A stretch of 64,000 nucleotides of DNA from Mucilaginibacter sp. PAMB04168 (GCF_039634365.2 NZ_CP155079.2:2170001-2234000), one strand, 5' to 3'. Positions 36,431-45,211 are shown, counted from the first letter of the stretch. The notes: generated from the letters alone by a model not told the origin. Program-made: numbers and translations.

Positions 36431-36880
36431 ATGTCGCTAACTACAAAAATAGATCAGGATATTAAGCAGGCCATGCTGGCTAAGCAGGAAGCCAGGCTTC
36501 GCGGCCTGCGCGCCATAAAATCGGCTTTGCTGCTGGCTAAAACCGAAAAAGGCGTTGCGGAGGAAGTAACGGAAGAAACCGAAATTAAAGTACTGCAAAA
36601 ACTGGTTAAACAGCGCAAAGAATCGGCTGAGATATACCAGGCCCAAAACCGACCGGATTTATACCAGATAGAGAAGGAGGAAATGGAGGTAATAGAGGCC
36701 TATCTACCGCAACAGATGAGTCGCGAAGAAATAGAAACTTATCTTAAGGATTTAATAAGCAGGGTAGGTGCTACTTCGGTAAAAGATATGGGTAAGGTAA
36801 TGGGCGCAGCCAACAAAGAACTGGCCGGTAAAGCCGACGGTAAAACTATATCTGAAGTGGTAAAACAATTGCTGGCATAA
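36431..36880 (+). CDS. GatB/YqeY domain-containing protein
   Basis: A 149-residue protein consisting of a helical YqeY-like domain, the same fold as the C-terminal tail of GatB and thus plausibly tRNA-binding. Visible blocks are AMLAKQEARLRGLRAIKSA near residue 14, LQKLVKQRKESAEIYQ near 50, EKEEMEVIEAYLPQQMS near 76 and KDMGKVMGAANKELAGKADG near 118. It is full length, and the function of free YqeY proteins is not established. A standalone 11-bp inverted repeat lies in the following gap before the hydrolase gene. Confidence 0.92.
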   Translation: MSLTTKIDQDIKQAMLAKQEARLRGLRAIKSALLLAKTEKGVAEEVTEETEIKVLQKLVKQRKESAEIYQAQNRPDLYQIEKEEMEVIEAYLPQQMSREEIETYLKDLISRVGATSVKDMGKVMGAANKELAGKADGKTISEVVKQLLA

Positions 36881-36917
36881 TTAATTTGTTTAAGTATTGA
36901 AACTCTGTTTCAAAAAA

Positions 36918-36966
36918 CTACTTTTATAGCCAGCGATTAACTGTTTTATACCGATTATAAAAGTAG
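36918..36966. repeat. 11-bp inverted repeat with 27-nt spacer
   Basis: CTACTTTTATA at 36918-36928 pairs perfectly with TATAAAAGTAG at 36956-36966. There is no U-run. It lies between the yqeY stop and the hydrolase start and could be an operator-like site, an RNA hairpin or a weak terminator. Confidence 0.5.
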
Positions 36967-37011
36967 TATAATAAGCTGATACCAAAATTGATAGATATTC
37001 ACACCCCCGAT

Positions 37012-37779
37012 ATGAAATTTGTGCTTAAAGAAGAAAAAGGATTTATATACATCGATGAAGGCCAGGGCGAGGTATTATTGCTGCTGCACGGCCTTATGGG
37101 TGCCTTAAGCAACTGGGAGGAAGTGATTGAAGAGTTTAAGAATGAGTACAGGGTAATTATCCCTATACTGCCTATATACGATTTGCCGTTATTAACTACA
37201 GGTGTTAAAACGCTGAGCAAGTATGTGCACCGTTTTATAAAGCAAATGGAGCTCGACAACATTACCCTTATAGGTAACTCTCTTGGTGGCCATGTGGGTC
37301 TGATCTACACTCTTGCTCATCCCGAAAGGCTCAAGACACTTGTATTAACAGGAAGCTCGGGCTTATATGAAAATGCCTTTGGGGGCACGTTTCCACGCCG
37401 CGAGAACTATGAATTTGTAAAAGAAAAAGTTGCCTATACTTTTTATGATTCGGCTGTAGCAACCAAAGATCTGGTTGATGAGGTTTTTATCACCATTAAC
37501 GATAGATCGAAGGTTGTGCGTATATTGGCTATGGCAAAATCAGCCATCAGGCACAATATGGCGAAGGATTTGGCTAAAATAAAGTTGCCGGTTGGGCTAA
37601 TTTGGGGTAAAAATGACAAAATTACACCACCCGAGGTAGCCGTAGAGTTCAACCAGTTGCTGCCCGATTCGGAACTTTACTGGATTGACCAATGTGGCCA
37701 TGCACCTATGATGGAACGACCGCAGGAGTTTAACAAAGCACTGCGTGAGTATTTAGAACATGTAAAACAAAAAGTTTAA
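37012..37779 (+). CDS. Alpha/beta hydrolase
   Basis: With ATG 37012 the protein has 255 residues. The frame extends to TTG 36988, adding eight residues. The fold is alpha/beta hydrolase: LLLHGLMGALSNWE forms the oxyanion region, GNSLGGHVG near residue 85 carries the nucleophile Ser, GKNDKITPPEV near 203 the acidic residue and QCGHAPMMERPQEF near 232 the catalytic His. No signal peptide. The substrate is unknown; peptidase, esterase or dehalogenase relatives are all possible. The CBS gene starts 3 nt after its stop and nadK follows, so the cluster is likely one operon. Confidence 0.9.
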   Translation: MKFVLKEEKGFIYIDEGQGEVLLLLHGLMGALSNWEEVIEEFKNEYRVIIPILPIYDLPLLTTGVKTLSKYVHRFIKQMELDNITLIGNSLGGHVGLIYTLAHPERLKTLVLTGSSGLYENAFGGTFPRRENYEFVKEKVAYTFYDSAVATKDLVDEVFITINDRSKVVRILAMAKSAIRHNMAKDLAKIKLPVGLIWGKNDKITPPEVAVEFNQLLPDSELYWIDQCGHAPMMERPQEFNKALREYLEHVKQKV

Positions 37780-37782
37780 CTT

Positions 37783-38442
37783 ATGCTTGCAATCGAGTTA
37801 GCTGCCAACACTATACCACCGGTTACTACTACTGATCCCATACAACGGGCTATTGACCGTATGGTAGAATTTCGTGTAAGGCACCTGCCGGTTGTAAATG
37901 AGCAAACGTTTATCGGCCTGCTGGCCGAAAGCGATATTACCGACCCAGACCATACGCTGCCGGTAAGTTCCATACCGCATTTGCACGTTAATAATTTTGT
38001 GTTCGAAGATCAGCATGTTTACGACGTAATCAGGCTGTTTTACGAGCATCATTTAACCATGGTGCCGGTGCTGGGGCCAACCAAAAGTTACTCAGGCGTT
38101 ATTGACCTTAACGTAATGAATAGCTACTTTGCCGAAATAACAGCCGCAGTACAGCCAGGCGGCATCATTGTGCTTGAGATAAGCAATAAAAACAATTCCA
38201 TGTCGCAAATGGCCCAAATCGTCGAATCAGACAATGCCCAGATTCTGAGTTCGTACGTGCGCACTTTTCCGGAATCCACTAAACTTGAAATAACGCTTAA
38301 ATTGAATAAACTGGATATTTCTTCTATCAACGCCGCCTTTTTACGTTACGGCTATGATGTAAAAGCAACCTTTAATCATAACGATGACGATGATGATTCT
38401 TTGAACAGGTACGAATCTTTTATGAACTACCTGAACATGTAA
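37783..38442 (+). CDS. CBS-domain protein
   Basis: A 219-residue cytosolic protein with tandem CBS motifs over about residues 1-120 (for example HLPVVNEQTFIGLLAESDI near residue 31). A C-terminal half with an ACT-like pattern follows (GGIIVLEISNKNNSMSQMAQI near residue 126, then strands ending in the acidic NHNDDDDDSLNRYE). CBS pairs typically bind adenosine nucleotides. It sits 3 nt after the hydrolase and 4 nt before NAD kinase, the usual Bacteroidota arrangement. A nucleotide-sensing role for NAD kinase is conceivable but is an inference from context alone. Confidence 0.9.
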   Translation: MLAIELAANTIPPVTTTDPIQRAIDRMVEFRVRHLPVVNEQTFIGLLAESDITDPDHTLPVSSIPHLHVNNFVFEDQHVYDVIRLFYEHHLTMVPVLGPTKSYSGVIDLNVMNSYFAEITAAVQPGGIIVLEISNKNNSMSQMAQIVESDNAQILSSYVRTFPESTKLEITLKLNKLDISSINAAFLRYGYDVKATFNHNDDDDDSLNRYESFMNYLNM

Positions 38443-38446
38443 TTTT

Positions 38447-39325
38447 ATGAGGATAGCAGTTTACGGCAGGCAGTTTAACGATACGGTGCTTCCGTTTATT
38501 CAGCAAGTATTCGATGTACTCGCTCAACACAAGGTAGAAGTATACCTGTACCAACAGCTCCATGCAGCTCTACAGGGCAAAATCAACAACCTTACATGTG
38601 TAATATTAGAGAGCGAGCAGCCACTGAACGGGGTTGTTGATGTGGTTATTACTTTGGGCGGCGATGGTACCCTGCTTGATATGGTGACGCAGATACGTGA
38701 TAGCGGTATTCCGGTTATTGGTATAAATTTTGGCAGGCTGGGCTTTTTAGCCAGTGTAAACAAAAATGATATTGCTGCTGCTATATATGCAGTGGTAAAC
38801 CGCGAGTTTACGCTCGATTCACGTGAGTTGATCTGCTTATGCTCAGATGCAGAGATTTTTGGCAAGCATAATTTTGCGCTGAATGATATTACTATCCATA
38901 AGCGCGATGACTCGGCCATGATTACCATGCACGCTTACCTGGACGGTGAGTTTTTAAACACCTACTGGGGCGATGGCATTATAATATCAACAGCAACCGG
39001 TTCCACGGCATACTCACTGAGCTGCGGCGGACCGATCATCTACCCCCAATCAGATACCATTGTAGTAACGCCGGTATCGCCACATAATTTAAATGTTAGA
39101 CCTATAGTACTGCCCGATACCTGCTCGCTTACATTTGAGGTAGAAACCCGGAGCGCTAATTACCTTATATCTTGCGATTCGCGAACGGCTGTGATTGATA
39201 GTAGTATGAAATTTGATATCCGTAAAGCCGGTTTTAGTGTAAACCTCATCAGGCTCAATAACGAGAGTTACCTGGCCACGCTAAGAAATAAATTATTGTG
39301 GGGATTAGATGCCCGCAATTATTAA
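38447..39325 (+). CDS. nadK: NAD kinase
   Basis: Phosphorylates NAD to NADP with ATP. The 292-residue protein has the signature TLGGDGTLLDMV with GGDG at residues 71-74, GINFGRLGFLA near 95 and the conserved STATGSTAYSLSCGGPI region near residue 181. It is in the typical cytosolic size range. It is part of the hydrolase-CBS-nadK-porG cluster with short gaps, so it is probably cotranscribed with these genes. Confidence 0.96.
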   Translation: MRIAVYGRQFNDTVLPFIQQVFDVLAQHKVEVYLYQQLHAALQGKINNLTCVILESEQPLNGVVDVVITLGGDGTLLDMVTQIRDSGIPVIGINFGRLGFLASVNKNDIAAAIYAVVNREFTLDSRELICLCSDAEIFGKHNFALNDITIHKRDDSAMITMHAYLDGEFLNTYWGDGIIISTATGSTAYSLSCGGPIIYPQSDTIVVTPVSPHNLNVRPIVLPDTCSLTFEVETRSANYLISCDSRTAVIDSSMKFDIRKAGFSVNLIRLNNESYLATLRNKLLWGLDARNY

Positions 39326-39334
39326 ATTTGTAAA

Positions 39335-40126
39335 ATGCGGGGCTTGCTTACTTTGGTGGTTTTGATGATGTTGGGTGTTTGTGCAAAGGCCCAAAAGTGG
39401 GAAATTGGTGTACAGGCTGGTGCTGCTGGTTACCAGGGCGATCTTAATCAGCGCAATCCCTTACAGGTAAGTGGTTTGGCTGCCGGTATACTAATGCGTT
39501 ACAATGTTAACGGCTATATATCTATAAAAGCCAGCTTTACCAAAGCACAAATTGAGGGCGCCGACAGCACATCCAAGTACCAGCAACAGCGCGATCGCAA
39601 CCTGAGCTTTTTTACACCAATGAGCGAACTGGCTGTAACCGGCGAGTTTAATTTTTTGAAGTATTTGCCTGGCGATGGTTATAACAGTTTCACGCCTTTT
39701 ATTTACGCTGGCATAGCTTCTACGCGTTACAATCCGCAGGCTACTTATCAAAACGAAACATATGAACTGCGGCCGCTGCGTACCGAAGGGCAGCGGGCAC
39801 CCTATAAAAACAGCACGTTTGCTATTCCTTTTGGCGGAGGAATAAAATATAATATTTCGGGCAAATTGAGTTTGGTAGCTGATATAGGGTATCGTACTGC
39901 ATATACCGACCGGCTGGACGATGTAGCCAATCTGTATACCAGCCCCAACGCTTTTCGCGACCCGATTGCTCTGGCCCTTTCCGATCGCAGCGGCGAACGC
40001 AATGGTGGCTTTAACATAGGTGCCCCAGGCACTCAACGCGGCGACCTCCGTAAGCATGATACTTACATGCTATACACTATCGGCATCTCTTACATTTTTT
40101 TGAGCCAGAAGTGTTATTACAGGTAG
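39335..40126 (+). CDS. porG: PorG/DUF6089-like outer-membrane barrel protein
   Basis: A 263-residue protein with a signal peptide (residues 1-19, cut near AKAQ) and a small outer-membrane beta-barrel with strands such as FTPFIYAGIASTRY and GGGIKYNISGKLSLVADIGYR. It ends near LYTIGISYIFLSQK. Its place beside nadK and close to uppS-bamA-skp-skp matches the Porphyromonas gingivalis locus of PorG, a type IX secretion outer-membrane protein. I therefore assign it as PorG-like (DUF6089). Direct function in this strain is not shown. Confidence 0.78.
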   Translation: MRGLLTLVVLMMLGVCAKAQKWEIGVQAGAAGYQGDLNQRNPLQVSGLAAGILMRYNVNGYISIKASFTKAQIEGADSTSKYQQQRDRNLSFFTPMSELAVTGEFNFLKYLPGDGYNSFTPFIYAGIASTRYNPQATYQNETYELRPLRTEGQRAPYKNSTFAIPFGGGIKYNISGKLSLVADIGYRTAYTDRLDDVANLYTSPNAFRDPIALALSDRSGERNGGFNIGAPGTQRGDLRKHDTYMLYTIGISYIFLSQKCYYR

Positions 40127-40142
40127 AAAAGGAAGGAGAGCG

Positions 40143-40382
40143 TTATTTCAGTCCAGTAATGCAAGCGTGCAACTTCACTTGTTTAAAGTACTGATGAGTC
40201 ATTAAGCCCTGATAGGCAATGTGATCTGTTTCGTGTTCATATAAAGTATTGATTAGTAAGTGATTATATCTACTGATCTTAATAATAATATTTGATAGGC
40301 CTTTGTTTTGGTGATAGCGAAGTGTTTCAAGAGTCAGACGCCACATAGAACAGCTTAATTGCGTAAAAAAGCATTTTTTCAT
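40143..40382 (-). CDS. Possible small hypothetical protein (79 aa)
   Basis: A reverse-strand ATG at 40382 opens a 79-residue frame in the otherwise empty 370-nt gap between porG and exbD. The frame starts MKKCFFTQLSCSMWRLTLE, has no recognisable motif and ends with ACITGLK. Codon use looks ordinary for a protein, but length alone does not prove it. A TTG start at 40424 would add 14 residues. Apart from this, the gap holds only a one-mismatch -7 box for exbD near 40444. Confidence 0.35.
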   Translation of the reverse strand: MKKCFFTQLSCSMWRLTLETLRYHQNKGLSNIIIKISRYNHLLINTLYEHETDHIAYQGLMTHQYFKQVKLHACITGLK

Positions 40383-40497
40383 AAAAACATCGTAGGCAAA
40401 CAAGCGGAAATCTAACGCTTGCAAAAGAGAACAATTAAATAGTTATATTCGTTTAACTACTAACAACCAATTGTTTAACCTTTAAAACTTACCCATT

Positions 40498-41013
40498 ATG
40501 GCCGAGCTAAATGCATCACCCGAAAAAAATGGTGACAAAAAAGTGCGCAAAACCAACAATCTGCGTGTAGACCTCACTGCTATGGTTGATCTGGCTTTTC
40601 TGCTGGTTACCTTCTTTATGCTCACCACTACTTTAACCAAGCCCAGGGCCATGGATTTAGCCATGCCGGTTGACGGGCCAAGTGACCCTGTACCACAGAG
40701 CCGTACAGTTACCCTGTGTTTAGGCAAGGATAATAAAGTGCTACTGTACCAGGGTATGCCCGAAAAAGCAACGCCATCTGTTTTAGATTTTAGCAAAAAC
40801 GGCTTGCGTAAGGCATTGCTTGACGTCAAAGAACGTATTTATGCTGCAACAGGCAAAGATGTGGTAGTGTTGGTTAAGCCCAGTAATCATTCTGTTTATG
40901 GCAATCTCGTAAATACGCTCGACGAACTGAACATTAGCCAAAACTCCAGATATGCTATTGTTGATATATCGGCACAAGATATCGATATGCTTAAAAAGCA
41001 ATCTATTTATTAA
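40498..41013 (+). CDS. exbD: ExbD/TolR-type biopolymer transport protein (orphan)
   Basis: A 171-residue ExbD with a short cytosolic basic start and one transmembrane helix (about residues 29-47, LTAMVDLAFLLVTFFML, with the conserved Asp that conducts protons). A periplasmic domain follows. ExbD works with ExbB and TonB to power outer-membrane uptake. Here no exbB or tonB is adjacent, so its partners must lie elsewhere, or it belongs to a paralogous TonB system. A terminator follows directly, so it is probably monocistronic. Confidence 0.92.
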   Translation: MAELNASPEKNGDKKVRKTNNLRVDLTAMVDLAFLLVTFFMLTTTLTKPRAMDLAMPVDGPSDPVPQSRTVTLCLGKDNKVLLYQGMPEKATPSVLDFSKNGLRKALLDVKERIYAATGKDVVVLVKPSNHSVYGNLVNTLDELNISQNSRYAIVDISAQDIDMLKKQSIY

Positions 41014-41036
41014 ATCAGCAATCTTTATTAGTTTGC

Positions 41037-41063
41037 AGCCTGACTATTAAGCCAGGCTTTTTT
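41037..41063 (+). terminator. Terminator after exbD
   Basis: The stem AGCCTG/CAGGCT is followed by TTTTTTG. Confidence 0.7.
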
Positions 41064-41149
41064 GTTGCTCATTTTTATAAAGCCTTATGCGGCTTACAAA
41101 TACATTTTCTTTTTGTTTTCTGTATAATAAAAAAACCAAAGTATAGTTT

Positions 41150-41157
41150 TACCTTTG
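41150..41157 (+). promoter_or_regulatory. -7 promoter box of the uppS-bamA cluster
   Basis: TACCTTTG, an exact TAnnTTTG match. It lies 165 nt before the uppS ATG, so it would give an unusually long leader. Confidence 0.5.
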
Positions 41158-41322
41158 TTCCCTGAAAAAAATGGGATTTGATAAGGCTTATCTGGCTCGA
41201 ACCCGGTTATTTCAACAAAGTGTATAACTCAAAACAAATAATAGTAGCTACAGAACCAGCCTTAACGGCTTCTTGCAACGGGGCCTTGCGTGCCGTACTG
41301 CAAGGCTTTAAGCATTAGTATT
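41158..41322 (+). other. Long untranslated leader before uppS, with a stable hairpin
   Basis: 165 nt without a good ORF between the -7 box and the uppS ATG. A hairpin GCCTTGC/GCAAGGC (41283-41289 with 41300-41306, 10-nt loop) lies 16 nt before the start codon and a weaker AGCC/GGCT stem sits just upstream. No family of known RNA was recognised. Confidence 0.4.
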
Positions 41323-42063
41323 ATGGGGTATAAAGAACAGATCGACTTATCACGGCTCCCTGAGCATGTAGCTATCATTATGGATGGTAACGGCCGTTGG
41401 GCTAAGGGCAAAGGCAAATTGCGCGTGTTTGGTCATCATAATGGCGTAGTGTCTGTACGTGATGTAGTAGAAGGCGCCGGCGAGCTGGGGGTTAAATACC
41501 TTACATTATACACCTTCTCGGCCGAAAACTGGAACCGTCCAAGCTTTGAGGTAACTGCCATCATGGAGCTGTTGATAGCAACCATTAATAAAGAGATTAA
41601 AAAGCTAATGAGCAATAACGTAAAGTTAAACGCCATTGGTGATTTGGAAATGCTGCCAGGCAAATGCCACCGCGAGTTGAAAAGTGCTATCGAGAAAACA
41701 TCGGGCAATACAGGCTTGGTACTTACCCTGGCTTTAAGCTATAGCTCACGCAGGGAACTTACACAAGCTGCTCAGAACATAGCACAGCAAGTGCAAGCGG
41801 GTACATTAAAGCCAGAAGATGTTACCGAAGAAGTATTTGCAAAAAATTTGTATACCCACAACTTGCCCGATCCTGAACTGCTGATTAGAACAAGCGGCGA
41901 ATACCGTATTAGTAATTACCTGCTATGGCAAATAGCCTATGCCGAGTTGTATTTTACCGATAAACTATGGCCCGACTTCAGGCGCGAAGACCTTTATGAG
42001 GCCATTTTGGATTATCAGAAACGCGAACGCCGCTTTGGAAAGACCAGTGAGCAGGTGAACTAA
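41323..42063 (+). CDS. uppS: Isoprenyl transferase (undecaprenyl diphosphate synthase)
   Basis: Makes the C55 lipid carrier for peptidoglycan and O-antigen precursors by cis-condensing isopentenyl diphosphate. Its 246 residues (ATG 41323) show HVAIIMDGNGRWAKG with catalytic Asp21, LTLYTFSAENWNRP near residue 63 and LIRTSGEYRISNYLLWQ near residue 187. The frame could open at GTG 41290, but the ATG form matches the usual MDGNGRW distance. It precedes bamA by 61 nt and is likely in the same cluster. The glycan operon at 17.4 kb would use its product. Confidence 0.96.
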   Translation: MGYKEQIDLSRLPEHVAIIMDGNGRWAKGKGKLRVFGHHNGVVSVRDVVEGAGELGVKYLTLYTFSAENWNRPSFEVTAIMELLIATINKEIKKLMSNNVKLNAIGDLEMLPGKCHRELKSAIEKTSGNTGLVLTLALSYSSRRELTQAAQNIAQQVQAGTLKPEDVTEEVFAKNLYTHNLPDPELLIRTSGEYRISNYLLWQIAYAELYFTDKLWPDFRREDLYEAILDYQKRERRFGKTSEQVN

Positions 42064-42124
42064 TTTTTCTTTTAACAAAATTTAACAAACGTTTAAATTA
42101 CTTTAGCGACCACAAAATATTCGG

Positions 42125-44671
42125 ATGAATAAAATTTTCTTTGCTATTCTTTTTTCATTGATGAGCGCTGCTGCTTTTGCCCAAATAGGGGGAAGCCGAT
42201 TGAGCAAATCTTCTATTCCTGCCGATAGCTTAAGTTATCTGAACCCTAAGGATTATATAATAGGTAAAATAACCGTTGCCGGTACCAAATACCTCGACAA
42301 GGATGTATTGATACAAATTGCCAAAATTAATAAAGGCGACCGTATCAATTTGCCTGGCGAGGCTTCGGCCAATGTTTTAAAAAACATGTGGTCGCAGGGG
42401 TTATTTGATGATGTGCAGTTAAACATCACACGTATCAACCTGGACACCGTTGATCTTGAATTATTTGTTACTGAACGCCCGCGTTTATCACGGTTGCGCT
42501 TAAACGGTATTCGTAAGGGTGAAATTGAAGACGTTCAAAAAAAGTTGAATGACAAAACCGGAAAAATAGTAAATGAAAACTTGTTGAGCACTACAACAGC
42601 CATCATTAAAAAACACTTCAACGAGAAAGGATACTTAAACACAACCGTTGACATAAAGCAGCTGCGCGATCCGGCCGACTCTAATAGCGTTATCCTGAAT
42701 GTAGCTATCGATAAGAAACAGAAGGTTAAAATTAACGATGTAATATTTGAGGGTAATAAAGAGTTTAGCACGGCCAAGCTGCGCAAATATTTACCAAAGA
42801 CACGTAAGCGCAGGTTTTACAACCTGTTTGGTTCCAAGAAATTTAAGCAAGATCAGTACGAAGAGGATAAGCAGGCGTTAATTGCGAAAATGCAGGCCAA
42901 AGGTTTCCGCGATGCCGAAATCGTTAGCGATTCTGTTTGGAAACATAATGAGAGTACAGTGAATGTAAAGCTTAAAGTGTATGAGGGACGCAAGTATTAC
43001 TTTGGCAATATCACCTTTAACGGTAATGCACGTTATTCATCAACTGTGCTTAATAAGATACTGCGCATTGGAAAAGGAGATGTATTTAGCGAAGAAGAGT
43101 TGGGCAAACGCTTAAATGGCGGTGGTCCTGATGGGCAGGATATCAATTCCCTTTATCTTGATGATGGATACCTGACCTTTAATTCAGAAGCTGTACAAAC
43201 ACGTATTTATAACGATACGATTGATTTGAATATCCGTATTTACGAAGGTGCACAGTACACTATCAACCGGGTAATTATTAAAGGTAACGATGTAACCAAC
43301 GACAAGGTAGTGCGCCGGGAATTAGCAACCAAGCCAGGCCAAAAGTTCTCAAAATCACTTATTGTACGCAGTACCCGTCAAATTACTCAATTAGGTAATT
43401 TTGATGAGCAGAAGATAGAGCCTAAGCCTACTAACATTAACCCACAGGATGGCACGGTTGATATTATCTACAACGTGGTCGAAAAGCCGTCAGATCAAAT
43501 CGAGCTTTCGGGCGGTTTTGGTGGCGGGCAACTGGTGGGTACACTGGGCTTAACGTTCAATAACTTCTCGGTTAGAAACCTCTTCAACGGTAAAGCTTAT
43601 AAACCACTGCCTAAAGGTGATGGTCAGAAATTAAGTTTACGTGGTCAGGCTAATGGTAAAAACTACCAGAACTTTTCGTTTACGTTCTCTGAGCCATGGT
43701 TAGGTGGTAAAAAGCCAATTTACTTCAGCTTATCGGCCTACACGCAGTTAAGCTCTACTGGTCAGTTCTATGCAAAAGACAACCCGCTTTACAATTACCT
43801 GCGTATAAACGGTATTGGTGTAACATTGGGTAAACGTTTAAACTGGCCGGATAACTATTTCCAGTTAAATTACTCGCTTAACTTTGACCATTATAAACTG
43901 GATAACTTTACCGGTTACCTGTTCTCTAACGGTACTTCGTTCAACATTAAGTTAACGCAGGAGTTTAGCCGTAACTCAGTTGATGCGCCTATTTATCCAA
44001 CCAGTGGTTCAAACATACGCTTCACACTACAGGTAACGCCGCCATACTCACTATTCAACAATACAAACTATCGTATTGCTACTCCTGAAGAACGTTACAA
44101 GTTTGTGGAGTACCATAAGTGGAAATTTGACGCGCAGTGGTTTACCCGCATTAGTGGCAAGTTGGTTTTGATGTCGCAAACCCGTTTCGGTTTCCTGGGC
44201 AGCTACAACAAACAGGTTGGCCAGTCGCCGTTTGAGCGGTTTAAATTAGGTGGTGATGGTATGGCTACTTACCAGTTCCTGCAGGGTAGTGAGATCATAG
44301 GCTTACGTGGTTATCAGAACTTCTCGCTGGTACCTGTGGGTAGTAAGTATACTGCCGATAATAACCCGGGTAGCCCTATTTATAACAAATTTACCATGGA
44401 GCTACGTTACCCTGTTATTGCAAGTCAGTCGGCAACAATTTTCTTGCTTACATTTGCTGAGGGTGGTAATACCTGGAACAATTTTAGAGATTACAATCCG
44501 TTTAATATCCGACGTTCAGTAGGAGTGGGCGCTCGTATATTCTTGCCAATATTTGGTTTACTCGGCTTGGATTACGGTTACGGTTTCGACAAGATTCCAG
44601 GAATACGCGATGCTAATAAAGGGCAGTTCCACTTCTCTATCGCACAAAGCTTAAATGGTGGATTTAATTAA
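42125..44671 (+). CDS. bamA: Outer-membrane protein assembly factor BamA
   Basis: The Omp85 insertase that folds beta-barrels into the outer membrane, 848 residues. It has a signal peptide (residues 1-19, ending AFAQ), POTRA domains over about residues 45-430, and a C-terminal Omp85 barrel from about residue 450, opening with ELSGGFGGGQLVGTLG. Near the end is FKLGGDGMATYQFLQGSEIIGLRGY, the Omp85 motif 3-type region with LRGY. The last residues (FHFSIAQSLNGGFN) extend past a typical terminal Phe. Two Skp-like genes follow directly. Confidence 0.95.
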   Translation: MNKIFFAILFSLMSAAAFAQIGGSRLSKSSIPADSLSYLNPKDYIIGKITVAGTKYLDKDVLIQIAKINKGDRINLPGEASANVLKNMWSQGLFDDVQLNITRINLDTVDLELFVTERPRLSRLRLNGIRKGEIEDVQKKLNDKTGKIVNENLLSTTTAIIKKHFNEKGYLNTTVDIKQLRDPADSNSVILNVAIDKKQKVKINDVIFEGNKEFSTAKLRKYLPKTRKRRFYNLFGSKKFKQDQYEEDKQALIAKMQAKGFRDAEIVSDSVWKHNESTVNVKLKVYEGRKYYFGNITFNGNARYSSTVLNKILRIGKGDVFSEEELGKRLNGGGPDGQDINSLYLDDGYLTFNSEAVQTRIYNDTIDLNIRIYEGAQYTINRVIIKGNDVTNDKVVRRELATKPGQKFSKSLIVRSTRQITQLGNFDEQKIEPKPTNINPQDGTVDIIYNVVEKPSDQIELSGGFGGGQLVGTLGLTFNNFSVRNLFNGKAYKPLPKGDGQKLSLRGQANGKNYQNFSFTFSEPWLGGKKPIYFSLSAYTQLSSTGQFYAKDNPLYNYLRINGIGVTLGKRLNWPDNYFQLNYSLNFDHYKLDNFTGYLFSNGTSFNIKLTQEFSRNSVDAPIYPTSGSNIRFTLQVTPPYSLFNNTNYRIATPEERYKFVEYHKWKFDAQWFTRISGKLVLMSQTRFGFLGSYNKQVGQSPFERFKLGGDGMATYQFLQGSEIIGLRGYQNFSLVPVGSKYTADNNPGSPIYNKFTMELRYPVIASQSATIFLLTFAEGGNTWNNFRDYNPFNIRRSVGVGARIFLPIFGLLGLDYGYGFDKIPGIRDANKGQFHFSIAQSLNGGFN

Positions 44672-44674
44672 TTT

Positions 44675-45211
44675 ATGAGAATGAAAAAGTTACTGATTAC
44701 ATTAACATTTACGTTGATGGGCTTGGCAAGCGCAATGGCACAGCGTTTTGCTTATGTTGATTCAGATTATATTTTGCGTCACATACCCGAATATGCCTCT
44801 TCACAAAAGCAGCTGGCAGCCCTGTCAGACCAATGGCAACGCGAAGTGGATGGCAGATTTCAGGAAATTGACCGCTTATATAAAGCCTATCAGGCCGATC
44901 AGGTGCTGATGACCGCTGATATGAAAAAACGCCGTGAGGCCGAAATAGTAGACAAAGAGAAAGCAGCAAAGGATTTTCAGCGTTCAAAGTTTGGTCCGGA
45001 CGGAGAACTTTCACAACGCAGCAGCAGCTTGGTTAAACCTATTCAAGAAAGAGTGTCTAAAGCTATACAAGCAGTTGCCGAGGGCGAAAACCTAGATATG
45101 GTATTTGATAAGAACAGTGAAGTGATGATGCTGTATGCCAACCCGCGTTATAACAAGAGCGATGCGGTGGTTACGCGCCTGGGTTTAAAACCCGGCACCT
45201 TTGCAAAGTAA
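44675..45211 (+). CDS. OmpH/Skp-like periplasmic chaperone 1
   Basis: A 178-residue Skp/OmpH-family protein with a signal peptide (residues 1-22, ending AMAQ) and a long alpha-helical body (about 40-120) that forms the tentacle arms holding unfolded outer-membrane proteins. FAYVDSDYILRHIPEY follows the cleavage site. It begins 3 nt after bamA, so it is cotranscribed and serves the same assembly route. A second copy follows 49 nt later. This first copy has a shorter gap to bamA and more charged arms. Confidence 0.9.
   Translation: MRMKKLLITLTFTLMGLASAMAQRFAYVDSDYILRHIPEYASSQKQLAALSDQWQREVDGRFQEIDRLYKAYQADQVLMTADMKKRREAEIVDKEKAAKDFQRSKFGPDGELSQRSSSLVKPIQERVSKAIQAVAEGENLDMVFDKNSEVMMLYANPRYNKSDAVVTRLGLKPGTFAK

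Noticed and set aside
39491..40057. Reverse-strand frame of 188 codons inside the PorG-like gene
   Set aside because: It is fully antisense to a signal-peptide barrel gene with a conserved neighbourhood.
41180..41215. A tRNA-like T-arm (reverse strand reads GGGTTCGAGCC)
   Set aside because: The flanking bases do not form a T-stem of five pairs, and no acceptor, D- or anticodon arms could be drawn around it.
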